From NCBI RefSeq assembly GCF_047511655.1, contig NC_133390.1, positions 166,692,583 to 166,756,582 on the forward strand: 64,000 nucleotides of DNA. The letters run 5' to 3'. Both the position numbers and the translations under genes were made by a program. The notes under the pieces were generated by a model. It was not told the DNA's origin. It ran no database searches and saw nothing but the letters and a program-made list of their open reading frames with translations. Source of the DNA: Castor canadensis (lineage: Eukaryota; Chordata; Mammalia; Rodentia; Castoridae). Positions 20,736 to 31,576 of this stretch are shown one piece after another; within the stretch, counting starts at the first letter, position 1, and each line of letters starts with the position of its first letter.

Positions 20736-23310
20736 AAAGGTTCCACCACCAGAAATGTGCACCTGTGTCCCCAGAGCTAGTAGATGGGAGACCTTGCTCT
20801 GTGCCCAGTTTTCCATCTCCCTGCCTGCCTGAGGGTCAATCCCTGTTTCTAACATTACTTGGAGTCCCACCTCTCCACCTTTTCAGGAAACCCTGAGAAA
20901 AAACCACTTTTTTCTGTACATGCAAACACATCTGTCTGTCTCTCATTTTTGGTAGATATTTTAGTTTTTCTGATATTATTTGGCTTTATTTGCAGTTCTA
21001 GAATCTGGATGCAGTCTGCACCAAAAGTGGTAAGAATGCCCCACTTTGCCACATTGGCAGGTTATGTGCCATAGCCAGAGAATTTCTCATCTTTTAAAAA
21101 CCAAAAAGAAAAAAAGTCAAACTCCAGTTCCCTGCCAGAAAGCCACTCTTGCTCAAGTGAAAAAGGAATGTACTAGAAGGCTATCAGGAAGCTCACTCAA
21201 CAAGAGGAAATGCCAAAGGAGCCTTATCAGCCTGGGAACCAGAGCCTCTCCCAGGCGCCCAGAATCCCTGGCCATTGTGATCAGACTTGGTTCTGATCCA
21301 GGCTGTTTTGATCTGGATCTGTACACGATTCAGTTTCCCAGGCAGAGGCTCAGATGGCGCTATAGCAGGCCACCTACCCATTACTACTTGAGTGTGTGGA
21401 CTGCAGCTTCCCCTATGAGTTTCACCTGGTCTTGCCTATCTCTCCAGTTCCCACTTGCCCAGGTTTAGGGCGTATTTCAGCCCTTCTGGTTTACAGCACT
21501 CTGGTCTGCACACTTGTTAGTGTGTCAGGGTTTCTCCACTGTCCCTTCTTGCCTTCTCCCAGGGTGGCTTCTGGGTGAACGTCATGATTCCATAGCTGTC
21601 CCCTACCCTTTGCTGGCCTTCACTGCCATGTATCCCTCCAGACTTGGCCCTAGGCAGTATGGGTTATGGTAAAACCCACCAAGATGGGTCTGACCCGATT
21701 TCGATCCTAAGCAGTACAATGGCCTCCTTAGAACCCTGAAAATTGACAGTGGCTCTGGTGATGAGGTCCTCATGGTCACAGTCCTTGAAGCTTGTCACCT
21801 GGCTTCTCATCTGTTGGTCTACTTAGCACATCCTGAGGCATATGAACACATCGAGATCTCCTACGTGGCATCCACAGATCAAAGGGAAACAAGGACCTGC
21901 TTCTGTTCCCTGTGCCACCTCCCAGGTCTCGCAGCACTGTGGCAGCAACTCCAAGCGACCAGGGTTCTCCCCAGGCTGTGCTTGAGGAAGCCGGACATGT
22001 GTCTTCCAGGTCTTAGTGACTCATAGCCCATGAGTGGTGGAGAAGGGGAAACCAGAGCACTCGCATCTGAGCTCTCATCCTGCTTTTTCTCCTGGTCAGC
22101 ACCAGCCCTTTTCCCTTCCTGCCCATTGGGAACGTGTCTTTGTTCTTACCCTGTGACTTGCGGAAAATCTGTCCTCACATTCCCAAATTGTGCTCTTGAT
22201 CTGCAAAGGCAAGATTCTGGAATCTAGGAAAACTTTTTCTCCCTCAACAGAGTTAGATCTTAGACTGTTATCTCACTGCACTTGCTGGGAACCAAGTGCT
22301 CATTAGGAGTGAGGGATTATCAATAAAGTGTACTGATTTTAAACCCCTACGAAGTTCATTGTCACACCGTTCTTGACAGACGTGCCCAGCCTTTGGGTAG
22401 CAGGACATTTGACAGCTCATGGGGTGATGTTCCCAAAGGAGGGGGACAGGAAGGGCAGGCAGAGACTGTGCATGTCCTCCACAGCTCCAGGTAATAGCTA
22501 CTCACTGTTGACACCACATCTGTATCTAGAACCCATCTGCCTCAGCATCACCCCACTATGTCCAGCATCCTTACTAGCCACTTGTCACAAATGCCTGGTG
22601 AAACATGACATGTGGAATTGAATGTGCTCCCATTCCCTCTAAGCCTTATCTCCTGACCCTTGCTGGTCTCTTGATTTACCCTATCCCCATGGGTGGCTCC
22701 TAGGATGTGTAACCCTACACCATACTTAGGAAATATTTTCATGTGTTAGTGTATTATTTTTATAATAAATACTAATTTTAACAAAACTGTGTCTGAATCG
22801 AAATTTTAGGACCTGTAAAGAAGAAAGCCAGATGCCCTGTGGCCCCAGCCTCTGAGGGTGACCACCCACCCATCAGCATTTTGTTAGCGTGTGGCAGGGT
22901 GCCGGAGGGCTAGGCCTGCCCCACCACACCCGCCCCTCCACGTGGTCTTAGACACTGCCTAAGCCCCTGTGCCCCGTGTGTACCTCTGAAAAGTGGGGAT
23001 AATTGCAGGGAGGGCCTACCTTGGAGGACTTGGGGAGAACAAAATGACTAATGTCTGATAAATGTTGCTGACTACCATTATGATGTAGTTAATTTCTGGT
23101 AAACTCTGGGTTTGCTATCCTGCTTTTTTTCATTTACTGTTATATTTTGAGCATTTTTAGTTTACAAAATAGGCATCAAAGCATGATTTCAATGACTGTA
23201 TACTAACCCATCATTTCAATATATTCATAATTCTGTAGTTAGCCACTCCTCTATTTTTGGACAATTAGTGGTGTGTGTATGTTTTATAATCTTTGTGTGA
23301 ATATATACAT
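20736..23310. other. Intergenic segment free of young SINEs; nothing firmly recognised
   Basis: About 2.6 kb with no young SINE, unusual for this window. AATAAA-type motifs sit at about 22,321 and 22,764 on the plus strand. The longest ORF (21046-21468, 140 codons) has no family I recognise and no upstream splice or promoter support, so it is not called. Confidence 0.4.
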
Positions 23311-23317
23311 ATATGTT

Positions 23318-23450
23318 GTTACCTGGGGTGCCTGTAAACCCGGCACTTGGAAGGTAAAGGCAGAAGGATTACAAGTTTGAAGCCAGCATGGGCTACATAC
23401 TAAGACTCTTGTGAACCACCACCACCACCACCACCACCACCCACCAAAAA
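23318..23450 (+). repeat. B1-like SINE fragment with (ACC)n tail
   Basis: 'ggggtgcctgtaaacccggc' and 'gaagccagcatgggctacat' mark a 7SL-like monomer; an (ACC)n run occupies about 23,416-23,441 in its tail. Confidence 0.6.
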
Positions 23451-23823
23451 AACTAAAGTGTGCATGTGTGTTTCTATATCTACATCTGATCGGGAGTCTT
23501 TTCCTGGATTAGAATTTTATGCCTGGATATCCTGAGTGAGAAGGCAAGAACTGTTTTAAGTGTCTTTGAACACACTGATAAATTGCAAAAGAAAGGTTGC
23601 TGGCCACTTGCACCCTCAGCAATGTACACAGTGTCTGCCTCACTACACCCTCTTGAGCAGTGAGAGACACTTTTTACATCACCCTGTTGCTGCTATCTCT
23701 TTGCAGTTGGATTTCCCACATTTCACTGGGATGGTGGAAGATGGTCTCATGCTCTTGTATTTATAAACAGGTCCTTAGAACTGCTTTTGCTAGAAAAGCA
23801 CTGACTCCCCATTTGGGCCCACA

Positions 23824-24426
23824 TGTTAACTAAAAACTGACATCCCTGCCTCCATTTTGTATCTGCTCCTTTACTCCGAGTCTCTCCTTCAGTCACATTG
23901 GATACCAGGAACAACAGGACTGATGGGTAACATCTTTATGACAAGAGATCAAAACTACCCTCCAAGGAACAGCAAAGTCTCGCAAGACAGACACCCCATG
24001 CCCTGCAAATTAGGATAAGTACCTATAATAAAGAGGCTGCACCCTAGACCAGTAATCATCTCCTGGGGACCAAATTGCTCTCCTTAAGTGATGACAGGGG
24101 TAACAACTCTTAAGAACCCTCACACAGAAGCAGAACTGAGATAATAACCACGCCACACTACCAGGGCCTGCTGCATACCTCTCTGCCCCTGCCTGTGTTA
24201 CCTGGTATAACACCCCTAACGTTAGAACTGGACACGCCTCTGTTAGAACTGGACACGCCTCTTTTCATGTGCCTGCACCCGACTGGTGTGTACTGTCCTT
24301 TCCTTTGTTTTTCTTTACTAATAAGCTTCGCTGGCCTCTTCTCTGTAACATCATGAACCTGGTAACTCCACGGTGAGACCCTCTCTTGCTTGGGGACCTC
24401 TTTGGCCCACCTTGGTCCTGGTGACA
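23824..24426 (+). repeat. Probable solo retroviral LTR (~600 bp)
   Basis: Starts TGTTAACTAAAAACTGACAT, has a pyrimidine-rich 5' part ('cctccattttgtatctgctc'), an AATAAG-type signal in 'actaataagcttcgctggcc', and ends in an R-U5-like stretch 'ggtgagaccctctcttgctt' to 'ggtcctggtgaca'. This layout is LTR-like. No target duplication was found at these ends, so borders are approximate. A 21-bp unit, GTTAGAACTGGACACGCCTC plus T, is repeated twice at about 24,221-24,262. Confidence 0.5.
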
Positions 24427-24439
24427 TTTACACTTACGT

Positions 24440-24540
24440 TACTTTTTTTTTTTTTTTTTTTTTTGGCGGTATTGGGGTTTGAACTCGGCCTCACACTTGC
24501 TAAGCAGGTTCTCTACTACTTGAGCCACTGTGCCAGCTCC
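24440..24540 (-). repeat. ID-type SINE
   Basis: T run followed by 'ggcggtattggggtttgaac' and 'ttctctactacttgagccac'. Confidence 0.75.
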
Positions 24541-25270
24541 TGCTTCTGTTAGTTTTTACAATGCTGACAAATTAACTGAGTGGTACCATAAACCCTATGT
24601 GGACATGTGAACCTGCTTCCAGCTGGTATGTTTTCATGCAGGTAGAATATAATCTGTGGTACTGGTTGAATATGGATTTTGCTTGTTCCCCTGTTGTCAT
24701 ACTTACCCCTACAAGATGTTTAGCATTGTGTCATCTTTCTGGTGACAGCACAGGTCCCAAAGTCCACTAACAGCTTCTGAAAGCCTGACTTCATTAAGTA
24801 TGAGCTGAAATGGGCTCACCCATTTTCTGAACTCTTCCAGGCTTCTGTACTTCAGTGAACCAAAGTTGTGCCTATTTCAACTTCAGACTTCCATTTGGCA
24901 TCCTCTCACTTGTAGTTCCCCTGCTAGTGTTATGCTAGCCTCACATACAGTTTTCATTTGCAAGTGTAAAATGAACTAATACTGAGAAGTGTTTTATACT
25001 ATAGAGTACATTTGCACACATGCTTGCTTGGGCTCTCCAAACACGTCTAGAAATTTGAGTTGCAGGTGAGGCTGAGAGGTGAGGCCACCTATGGAGCCGG
25101 AAGTGGCAGAGCACACTGCAGGCTCTTGCAATTTCTGAAGCTCACTGCATGCAGAAAAGGAGCACCAGAGGAGTAGATCCACAGACTTGAGAGATGATCG
25201 CGGCTTTGTTTGAAGGAAAAAGGCTGAAGAGGTTCCCAACAAGGTGGAGTTTTAAGAGCCTAGTCTAGCT
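24541..25270. other. Intergenic, nothing recognised
   Basis: No gene, RNA or clear repeat is recognised here. Confidence 0.4.
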
Positions 25271-25271
25271 G

Positions 25272-25500
25272 ACCGGGTGCTGGTGGCTTGTGCCTGTAAT
25301 CCTAGCCATCTAGGAAGCTGAGATCAAGAGGATCAAGATTCAAGGCCAGCCTGGGCAAACAGTTTGAGACCCTATCTCCAAAATAACCAGAGCAAAATGG
25401 ATTGGAGGTGTGGCTCAAGCAGTAGAGTGCCTGCTTTGCTTTGCAAGTGGGAAGCCCTGAATTCAAATCCTAGTCCCACCAAAAAAAAAAAAAAAAAAGC
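25272..25500 (+). repeat. 7SL + ID dimer SINE
   Basis: 'gaccgggtgctggtggcttg' head, linker 'ctccaaaataaccagagcaa', ID half 'tggaggtgtggctcaagcag', end 'attcaaatcctagtcccacc' with an A tail. The linker differs from the 'cccatcacaaaa' type, so it is a second subfamily, also seen at 61,765. Confidence 0.8.
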
Positions 25501-26035
25501 TTAGTGCTGACCTGCTCCCATTAGTGGGGGGAGGCAGCAGAAGGAATAGCAGCCCAGCAAGGCAGCAGCCCAGGACTCCAGAGATCTGGGTTCCCTGTGG
25601 ACCTCTCCAGAGTTACTGCTTCCTGTGGGCCTTTGGGTGAGTCACTGCACTCAGTTTCCCCATTTGCAAAATAAAGACAGCTACCTCTGTCCGCTGACTT
25701 AGAATTGCATTGGCAATCTGGTGTAGTGGTGTGTGGGATGCTGCCTTGGGGACTTGAAACTATAGAGTGGAGCCCTGAGGATCCCTTAAGCCACATCTCC
25801 TCCAGGGCAAAGCAGGGCATGACTCCAGTGAGAGTTCTGCTCCTTCCCTCCTTTTTCCTTTTCTACCTCTTTATCTTTACTGTTTTGTGATGTTCTTGAA
25901 AGATAACACTAGTGGTGCTAAAATATTTAAACTGGAAATGAAAACCATGTATGTCCCTCCATACTACTCTGTAGAAAGAGCACTGCTTGTGGTTTAGTAC
26001 GCCTCTGTCTGGGCCTTAAAAAAAACACAATCCAA
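25501..26035. other. Intergenic, nothing firmly recognised
   Basis: A MIR-like fragment may occur at about 25,590-25,690 ('tcactgcactcagtttcccc'). No gene is seen. Confidence 0.4.
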
Positions 26036-26150
26036 ATCCAGGCTTGGTGGTGCAAGCGTGTAATCCAAACACTCAAGAGGTTAAAGCAGGAACATCACGA
26101 GTTAAAGGCTAGTGTGGGCTATGAAGTGAGACTGTCTCAATTTAACAAAC
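26036..26150 (+). repeat. B1-like SINE
   Basis: 'ccaggcttggtggtgcaagc' head and 'gtgtgggctatgaagtgaga' body, ending 'ctgtctcaatttaacaaaca'. Confidence 0.65.
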
Positions 26151-26584
26151 AAAAAAATCCACAAAACCCATACACACTTCTGTGTATATATATTTTCAAT
26201 ATTTATACATGCATGCGTGTATTCATACAATCCTGCCCTTTAGGTTTTATAAAAATGTCCTCCACACTGTCTACCCCTTGCTTTTCCCCCTTCTTAATCA
26301 TACCTTGTAGACCTCTCCATCCAAGCTGCCTAGGTTTTTAATTCTGGGCATTTTCCAGAAACATTTATTTCACCTACCAATGCCACTAACTTTTAAAATT
26401 AAAGTATTAGCAATGATGCATCAAGATGCTCCACAAAAAACCCAAATACCACCAAAAACCAAGCCAAACAAACAAAAAGTACTCCTCAAACAAATTTCAT
26501 TTTGCAGTGCAGTTGGTGGCACAAATGTTAACATTTGGTAGATCTGCAAGTGGCTGAATTCCATGATGTTTGGAGCCATTATCT

Positions 26585-26796
26585 ACAGTAGTCCTCAGAG
26601 GGAGGAGGTGATTCCTCCCTTCCCCCAGCATTTGGCAGTGCCTGGAAGCATTTTTGACTGTCACAACCTGGAATGTGGCACTGGAGATGCTGCTATCTGG
26701 TGGGTAGGGCCAGGGACACTGCTAAACATCCTGCAATGCACAGGATAGTCCCCACATCACAGTTAAGTAAACAGTGCCAGGGTTGAGAAGGGCTGG
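26585..26796 (+). repeat. MER20-type (hAT-Charlie) DNA transposon copy
   Basis: 'cagcatttggcagtgcctgg', 'aacatcctgcaatgcacagg' and the terminal 'agggttgagaag' fit the MER20 consensus as I recall it. Non-autonomous and old. Confidence 0.65.
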
Positions 26797-27084
26797 CCCA
26801 CAGCCCTACCAGTGCTGGACATTGTTCTTTTTAATCTTGCCAATGTGGTATTTTGAAAAATCAAGCCTAATTTTATTTTGGACCTCTCTGGAATAAGTAG
26901 TTATTTTTGCTGCTTGGTGTTGTTTTTTTTTTTTAACTTATTACAATAAGCATGCTTGCTTTCTGTAAATCTTTCACAAAGCACCAAAGATTTTTTTAAG
27001 AAGCCACACCTCTTTCACTGTTAGTGTGCAGTCTGTTCTGAGGAAGTAGTCATGTAAATGCCTGCTTGTTTCTCCGTGTACAGC

Positions 27085-27690
27085 AGAAAAAGAGTCCTCC
27101 GTGCTGGCCTTGGAGGCCAGAGTGCTTCAGGTTCAAGGCTCCCTTCCTTGACCTTCAGAATTTCCCTGGTGCTCTCTATAAGCACCTTCTCCCAGCACAC
27201 TCCCAGACCCAGGAGCCCCCTCCCAGAATCAAATTAGCCTCACCACAGTCCAGGCTCTTAACCAGAATGCGTCCTGTGCTGTCCTTGGAACTCAAAACAT
27301 CCACCATGGACTCATCTGCCCAGACACTAGGACAAATCCTCACGCTGAGCTTTGCAACCTGAGGTCCATTCACCCGCTCAATGTCAATGTCCAGGGCTGT
27401 CACACACAGCTGAACTAAGCCTCCTGGTGCTTGTGTGAAGCCTGGGGCTGCTGGCATAGCCCTCCTGGAGCAGGAACGTATCCACAGTACTGAGTCTCTG
27501 CTCGGTCCCATTAGTACAGAAATGGAATGGAGCCCAGCCTACAGCCCTGCCTAGCCCGGCAAGAGCTCTTCCACCTGGTTCAGAGCAAGCCAGAGCCAGC
27601 CTGGAAGAAGTGTCCTTGGAGTTCTTGTGGTATGACCTGGATATTCCCAAGAAAAGGTCACACATGACAGAAATGGCATAGACTTGCCTG
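27085..27690 (+). pseudogene. Decayed OSER1-like pseudogene
   Basis: Plus-strand sequence aligns colinearly with the last coding exon of OSER1. The clearest block is 27,637-27,674: 'gatattcccaagaaaaggtc' then 'acacatgacagaaatg', about 90% identical to the OSER1 codons before the stop. Further blocks match in order: RLLTRMRPVLSLELKTSTMD (about 27,250-27,310) against the [16 protein letters not shown] region; 27,430-27,520 against the [16 protein letters not shown] region; and 27,560-27,615 against the [12 protein letters not shown] region. Several indels and stops break the frame. It is probably a processed copy, but the 5' end is too decayed to show whether introns are absent. It lies about 14 kb upstream of the parent gene, in the opposite orientation. 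Confidence 0.7.
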
Positions 27691-27954
27691 CAGCCATATG
27701 AACAGTGTAGAGCAGAATCGCCCAACAGTGGGCAGACAGCCCATGGCCCTGGTGTGGGAGACTAAACTTCTGGCAGCTGTTCTGTGAGTTTGATCCTCAG
27801 CCCAGTACGCTTTTCCAACAAAGCAAAGGGATGTGGAGGCTGTCTCCACTCTCTCAAATCCACACAGATGAGGCCACGCAAAGCCACGGATGTCTAAGAT
27901 ACACCTCCCTGTGGCCCTCCACTGCTGACTTAGTGAGACAGAGTAAGCAGCAAG

Positions 27955-28075
27955 AGACTCACTGTAGTTCACACCTATAATCCCAGCACTTGAAAACTGA
28001 GGTAGGAGGATTACTAAATCAAGGTCATCCTGGGATACAAAACGAGTATCTGTTTCAAAAACAAACAAAAAGAAA
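27955..28075 (+). repeat. B1-like SINE
   Basis: 'gtagttcacacctataatcc', 'aaatcaaggtcatcctggga', 'tctgtttcaaaaacaaacaa'. Confidence 0.65.
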
Positions 28076-28680
28076 TTCACAGAGGGAAGAGGAGAGAAAG
28101 GGGCTGAGCTTTGGTCCTGCCCTGCTACCTTGCCAGGGCCAGATAAATGACTAGACCTCTTTGGGCCTCAGTTTCCTCACTAACCTTTCACTGATGGCAT
28201 TCACTTTATTTTTCAATCCACAATTTTCTCAAAAAAAATTTGTCAATTAGATAATGCTAGATAAAATGAATTAGAGATTTCCTTTGGGAAAATCCAGTTT
28301 CCATCTGTAAATCATAGATGGTCAGAACAGGAGTGGTGTAGAGGATGGAGAGAAGATATGACCAAGCAAAAAGCAGTTCATAAAGAACACCCATAATTCC
28401 TAACTACAAGACACCATGCTATTAACATCTTGGTTGGATCCTCCCAGAGGTGGTTCTTACCCTGGATCAGAGATTGGGCTCTGCAGAGAAGGAAGCTCCT
28501 GAACCCACTAAAACTTTAGGCTCAAGTTGAAGTTTTGATCTCTCATTCAGTTCACAGAGGTTCCTTTCTCTTCTTCGAACAAGAGCTATCTTCTTAACTA
28601 TGTTCTAGGCATATATATTTAAAATGTTTTAATGGGTTCTTAGCCATAAGACTATTTTGCAGCCTACCTACTATTTTACT
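28076..28680. other. Intergenic, nothing recognised
   Basis: No gene or clear repeat apart from a short MIR-like run near 28,140-28,190 ('ctttgggcctcagtttcctc'). Confidence 0.4.
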
Positions 28681-28684
28681 TACC

Positions 28685-29065
28685 GTTATGGTTTGAATCT
28701 GAAGTATCCCCTGAATTCTCATGTGTTAGAGGCTTGGTTGCCAACTGATGGGTTTTTAGAAAGTGATTGGACTGTGAGGATTTTGACCTAATCAACAGAT
28801 ACATCTCTTGATGGATTCACATGATAGCATTACTGGTGATGGAAGGTAGGAGGTTAGAGGATGCCCTGGAAAGATACACCCTGTCCCCTGCCACTTCCTG
28901 GCTGCCATGAGCTGTGCTGCTCTGATCTGCCATGATGTTCTGTCTCACAACAGGCCCCCAAAATGATGGAGCCAGGTGACTATGTAATGTAACCTCAGAA
29001 ACTGTGAGCCAAAATAAATTTTTTCTCCTTTTAAGTTGTTTTTTTCAGGTATTTTGTCACTTGTT
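28685..29065 (+). repeat. LTR-like interspersed repeat (MaLR/ERVL-type?), plus copy
   Basis: Starts 'gttatggtttgaatctgaag' and ends with 'gtgagccaaaataaattttt' and 'caggtattttgtcac'. A related copy lies inverted at 51,855-52,205. The general layout resembles MaLR LTRs; the family name is not certain. Confidence 0.5.
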
Positions 29066-29289
29066 TCTTTATACCTGTTGACAACTTCTGTGTCATTGTT
29101 TAGATAAGCCTAACTTAACGATTCCCCTTTTGTAGGCCAGGGATATCCTAGTTGTTTTTTGCTGTTACAAGGAATGCAGTGCAGGTATAAGCAGGATACA
29201 GAAGAGCATTCGAAAACAAGAAGAAAAACAGAAAATGTGAACGCTTGACAAAAATGTTTTATTTAATTTTTTCTTTTTTGATGATTCAT

Positions 29290-29480
29290 AGAATATTGTT
29301 CTCTTTTATTTATTTTTATTTTTACTAGCGTATGACAATTGTAGGAATGATAGGTTTCATCATGACATTTTCATACATGTACATAATGAACTTGGATCAT
29401 ACTCACCCCCTTTCCATTGCCCTGCCTTGTGTCCCCTTCCCCCTCCCTCTGGTCCCCTTCTTCTTTACAAATAGTCTCTC
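29290..29480 (-). repeat. Probable L1 3'-end fragment
   Basis: 'catacatgtacataatgaac' followed by C/T-rich 'cccttccccctccctctggt' looks like a reverse-complement rodent L1 3' end. Confidence 0.35.
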
Positions 29481-29489
29481 TTCTTTCAT

Positions 29490-29910
29490 GAGGTAGACAA
29501 GACTTAGGGAAAATTTGGGACTCTTAGAACACCTGTGAGTTGATACTGTATGTCAGGTTGAACATTCCTTTCTCTGAGCCTTCTTTTCAACTGGGAATGT
29601 GTGTAGGTTATTTACATCCTAGCTCACGGACAACTCAAGCCACTCTCACCTGGCCCAGGGACCACCCATGCCCCTCCTCACTCATCCATTATTGGTTAGG
29701 AATCACCAATAATAGGTTAGCATAAGTTTTAAAAGCACCTGAAAAAGAGAAAGACTCTCTCTGCTTCCAGCTTCTACCTAGTCCTACTATGCTCCATTTT
29801 ATAATTCTCCTCCCTAACTTTTAATAAACTCCATTACAACCACATGTCCTGTCATGGATTCTTCTATGTGGAAGTCAAAGAATTTTGAAAACTGGTCAGA
29901 GACTGCACCA
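29490..29910 (+). repeat. Possible solo LTR
   Basis: An AATAAA signal in 'cttttaataaactccattac' is followed by the U5-like 'cttctatgtggaagtcaaag' and 'gaaaactggtcagagactgc'. The 5' border is not identifiable. Confidence 0.4.
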
Positions 29911-29916
29911 TTGCCG

Positions 29917-30290
29917 TTAACATTTTTGTGGGGGAGGAAGGGTCACAGGGCTTGAATTCAGGAACTCATGCTTGCTAGGCAGGTGCTCTACTACTTGAGC
30001 CATGCCCCACCCATTTTGGCTTTAGTTATATTTTGAATAGGGTCTCACATTTTTGCCTGGGCCAGCCTGGACCTTGATCCTCCTGTTTGTGCCCCCTCAT
30101 AGCTGGAGTGATAGGGGCATACCACCATGCCCAGCTTTTATTGGCTGAGATGGGGTGGGGGGGCGTCTCACTAACTTTTTACCTGACCTGGCCTTACCTC
30201 AATCATCCTGATCTCCACCTCTCAAGCGACTGGGATCACAGACATGAGCCATTGTGCCTGGCTGGGCACATTTTTTTGTTTGTTTGTTTT
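29917..30290 (-). repeat. Inverted composite ID + 7SL SINE
   Basis: 'gggcttgaattcaggaactc', 'ctactacttgagccatgccc' (ID half), then 'gccagcctggaccttgatcc' and 'gagccattgtgcctggctgg' (7SL halves), flanked by T/G-rich tail. Confidence 0.75.
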
Positions 30291-31144
30291 TAAATCTAGT
30301 TTCCACATATGAGAGAAGAATGCTTTAAAGGGCACAAAAGAATACCAAATTATCCTACAGTGCACAATAACGGCCAATAAGAGACAAACAAGAGAGTAAC
30401 AATTATTTTTGACCGATTACATTTAAGTCAACAAATATCCATTGAGCAGCTGCTGTTTCAAGTTGGACCCCAGATAGGTGCCAGGGACTCAACAGGCAGT
30501 CCTGCCACTGACCTCATGAGCTTACAAAGAAGGAGAGACCAACAGAGGCTATTTCATATACACACAATAGCTCTTTTTCACCTAGCCTGTCCTCGTGGGG
30601 AATGAGCTCACACAGCAGCACCCCCTCCAAACCCCCCACCCCCACCTTCCAGGAGGCTGCATGTTTCTGCCTGGAATGTAGACCTACATCAAGCTCACAC
30701 CCAGCCCACAGGCTGCCCCACACTGAGACCATTCAACTCCTGCCTGTCCTCTTCTGGGAACAGGAAGCTCATCATCCCTGACTCCACCCCTTCCTGCTTC
30801 TTTGAAACTGTTCTCTGTCTACCTGCAGCCTCCTTCCCAGTGACTTCCTCTGATTGGCCAGGAACCACACAAACAAGTCTGTCATTTTCTCCAGCCTACA
30901 AGATCTAAAGACTTTTAGATCTTTGGGTGCCGCACCCAGCCCCACAGTCTGTTCCTAGTCTGTGATGTCCTTCCTTAACAGAAGGCCTGTGAGACCCCTG
31001 TTGATTCATCAAACTCAGTACATGGCCAGCCCTTCCAGGGGGAATCCAGGAACAGATGTCCATGTCATGAAGGTAGCAAGGCCCAGAACTTTGAGGACAG
31101 ACTCTGTTGGTGACAGTTAAAGGCTCTGCAGCTTCCTGAGGTAG
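30291..31144. other. Intergenic, left flank of the provirus
   Basis: No gene or clear repeat. It ends with the AAGA that was duplicated by the proviral insertion. Confidence 0.45.
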
Positions 31145-31148
31145 AAGA
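31145..31148. repeat. Target-site duplication of the provirus (left copy, AAGA)
   Basis: AAGA immediately before the LTR TG; the identical AAGA follows the other LTR at 39806-39809. A 4-bp duplication fits a gammaretrovirus-type integrase. Confidence 0.85.
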
Positions 31149-31556
31149 TGTTAGGACCCGGAATCCTATTCCCCCGAGAGACAGAGAGCCAGGCGTGAAT
31201 GCAATCTACAAAGCAGAGTTTATTGGGCTGGCTAGCCAGGGTCGAGCTCCCACACGGACACGCAGGACCGGTTAGGAAAACACGACCCTGAGCCTCTTTA
31301 GGGGAAATCTTATATAGACCGCGGTGGCGTGCATATTTTCGTTATCAACATTGGGCAAGCAGGCAGAGCACATCTTGCGCGTACCTCACATCTTGCACGT
31401 ACTTCACATCTTGCATGTACCCCCCGCTCACATTCCCCACATTCTATATGCCCTAACTGAGCCCTGCCGCATTGCTTATCTTATCTACATGGGGTGTTTG
31501 GTACTGGTTTCTCCAACAAGGGGGTTGGGGCCTGCTGAGACCTCCTATTCCTTTCA
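31149..31556 (-). repeat. Proviral 3' LTR (left on the plus strand)
   Basis: 408 bp, TG...CA on both strands. It carries a minus-strand TATATAAG box (31309-31316), an AATAAA signal (31219-31224) and three 18-bp repeats in U3 (31369-31422). It differs from the other LTR at 31302, 31320, 31342 and 31533, and by one A in the run near 31,277-31,280. Confidence 0.95.
31369..31422 (-). promoter_or_regulatory. U3 triple 18-bp repeat (3' LTR)
   Basis: Three tandem units CACATCTTGC-N2-GTAC-N2 on the plus strand, with small differences between units. Tandem repeats in U3 are typical retroviral enhancers; that role is inferred. Confidence 0.7.
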
Positions 31557-31570
31557 TTCCCCCCTTTTCT
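31557..31570 (-). other. Polypurine tract
   Basis: Minus strand AGAAAAGGGGGGAA directly against the 3' LTR and just after the env stop. It would prime plus-strand DNA synthesis. Confidence 0.85.
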
Positions 31571-31576
31571 TACGGC

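Noticed and set aside
21046-21468. 140-codon plus-strand ORF
   Set aside because: No recognisable family, no conserved start or splice context; likely chance.
23416-23441. CRISPR-like or coding repeat from (ACC)n
   Set aside because: It is a plain trinucleotide microsatellite in a SINE tail.
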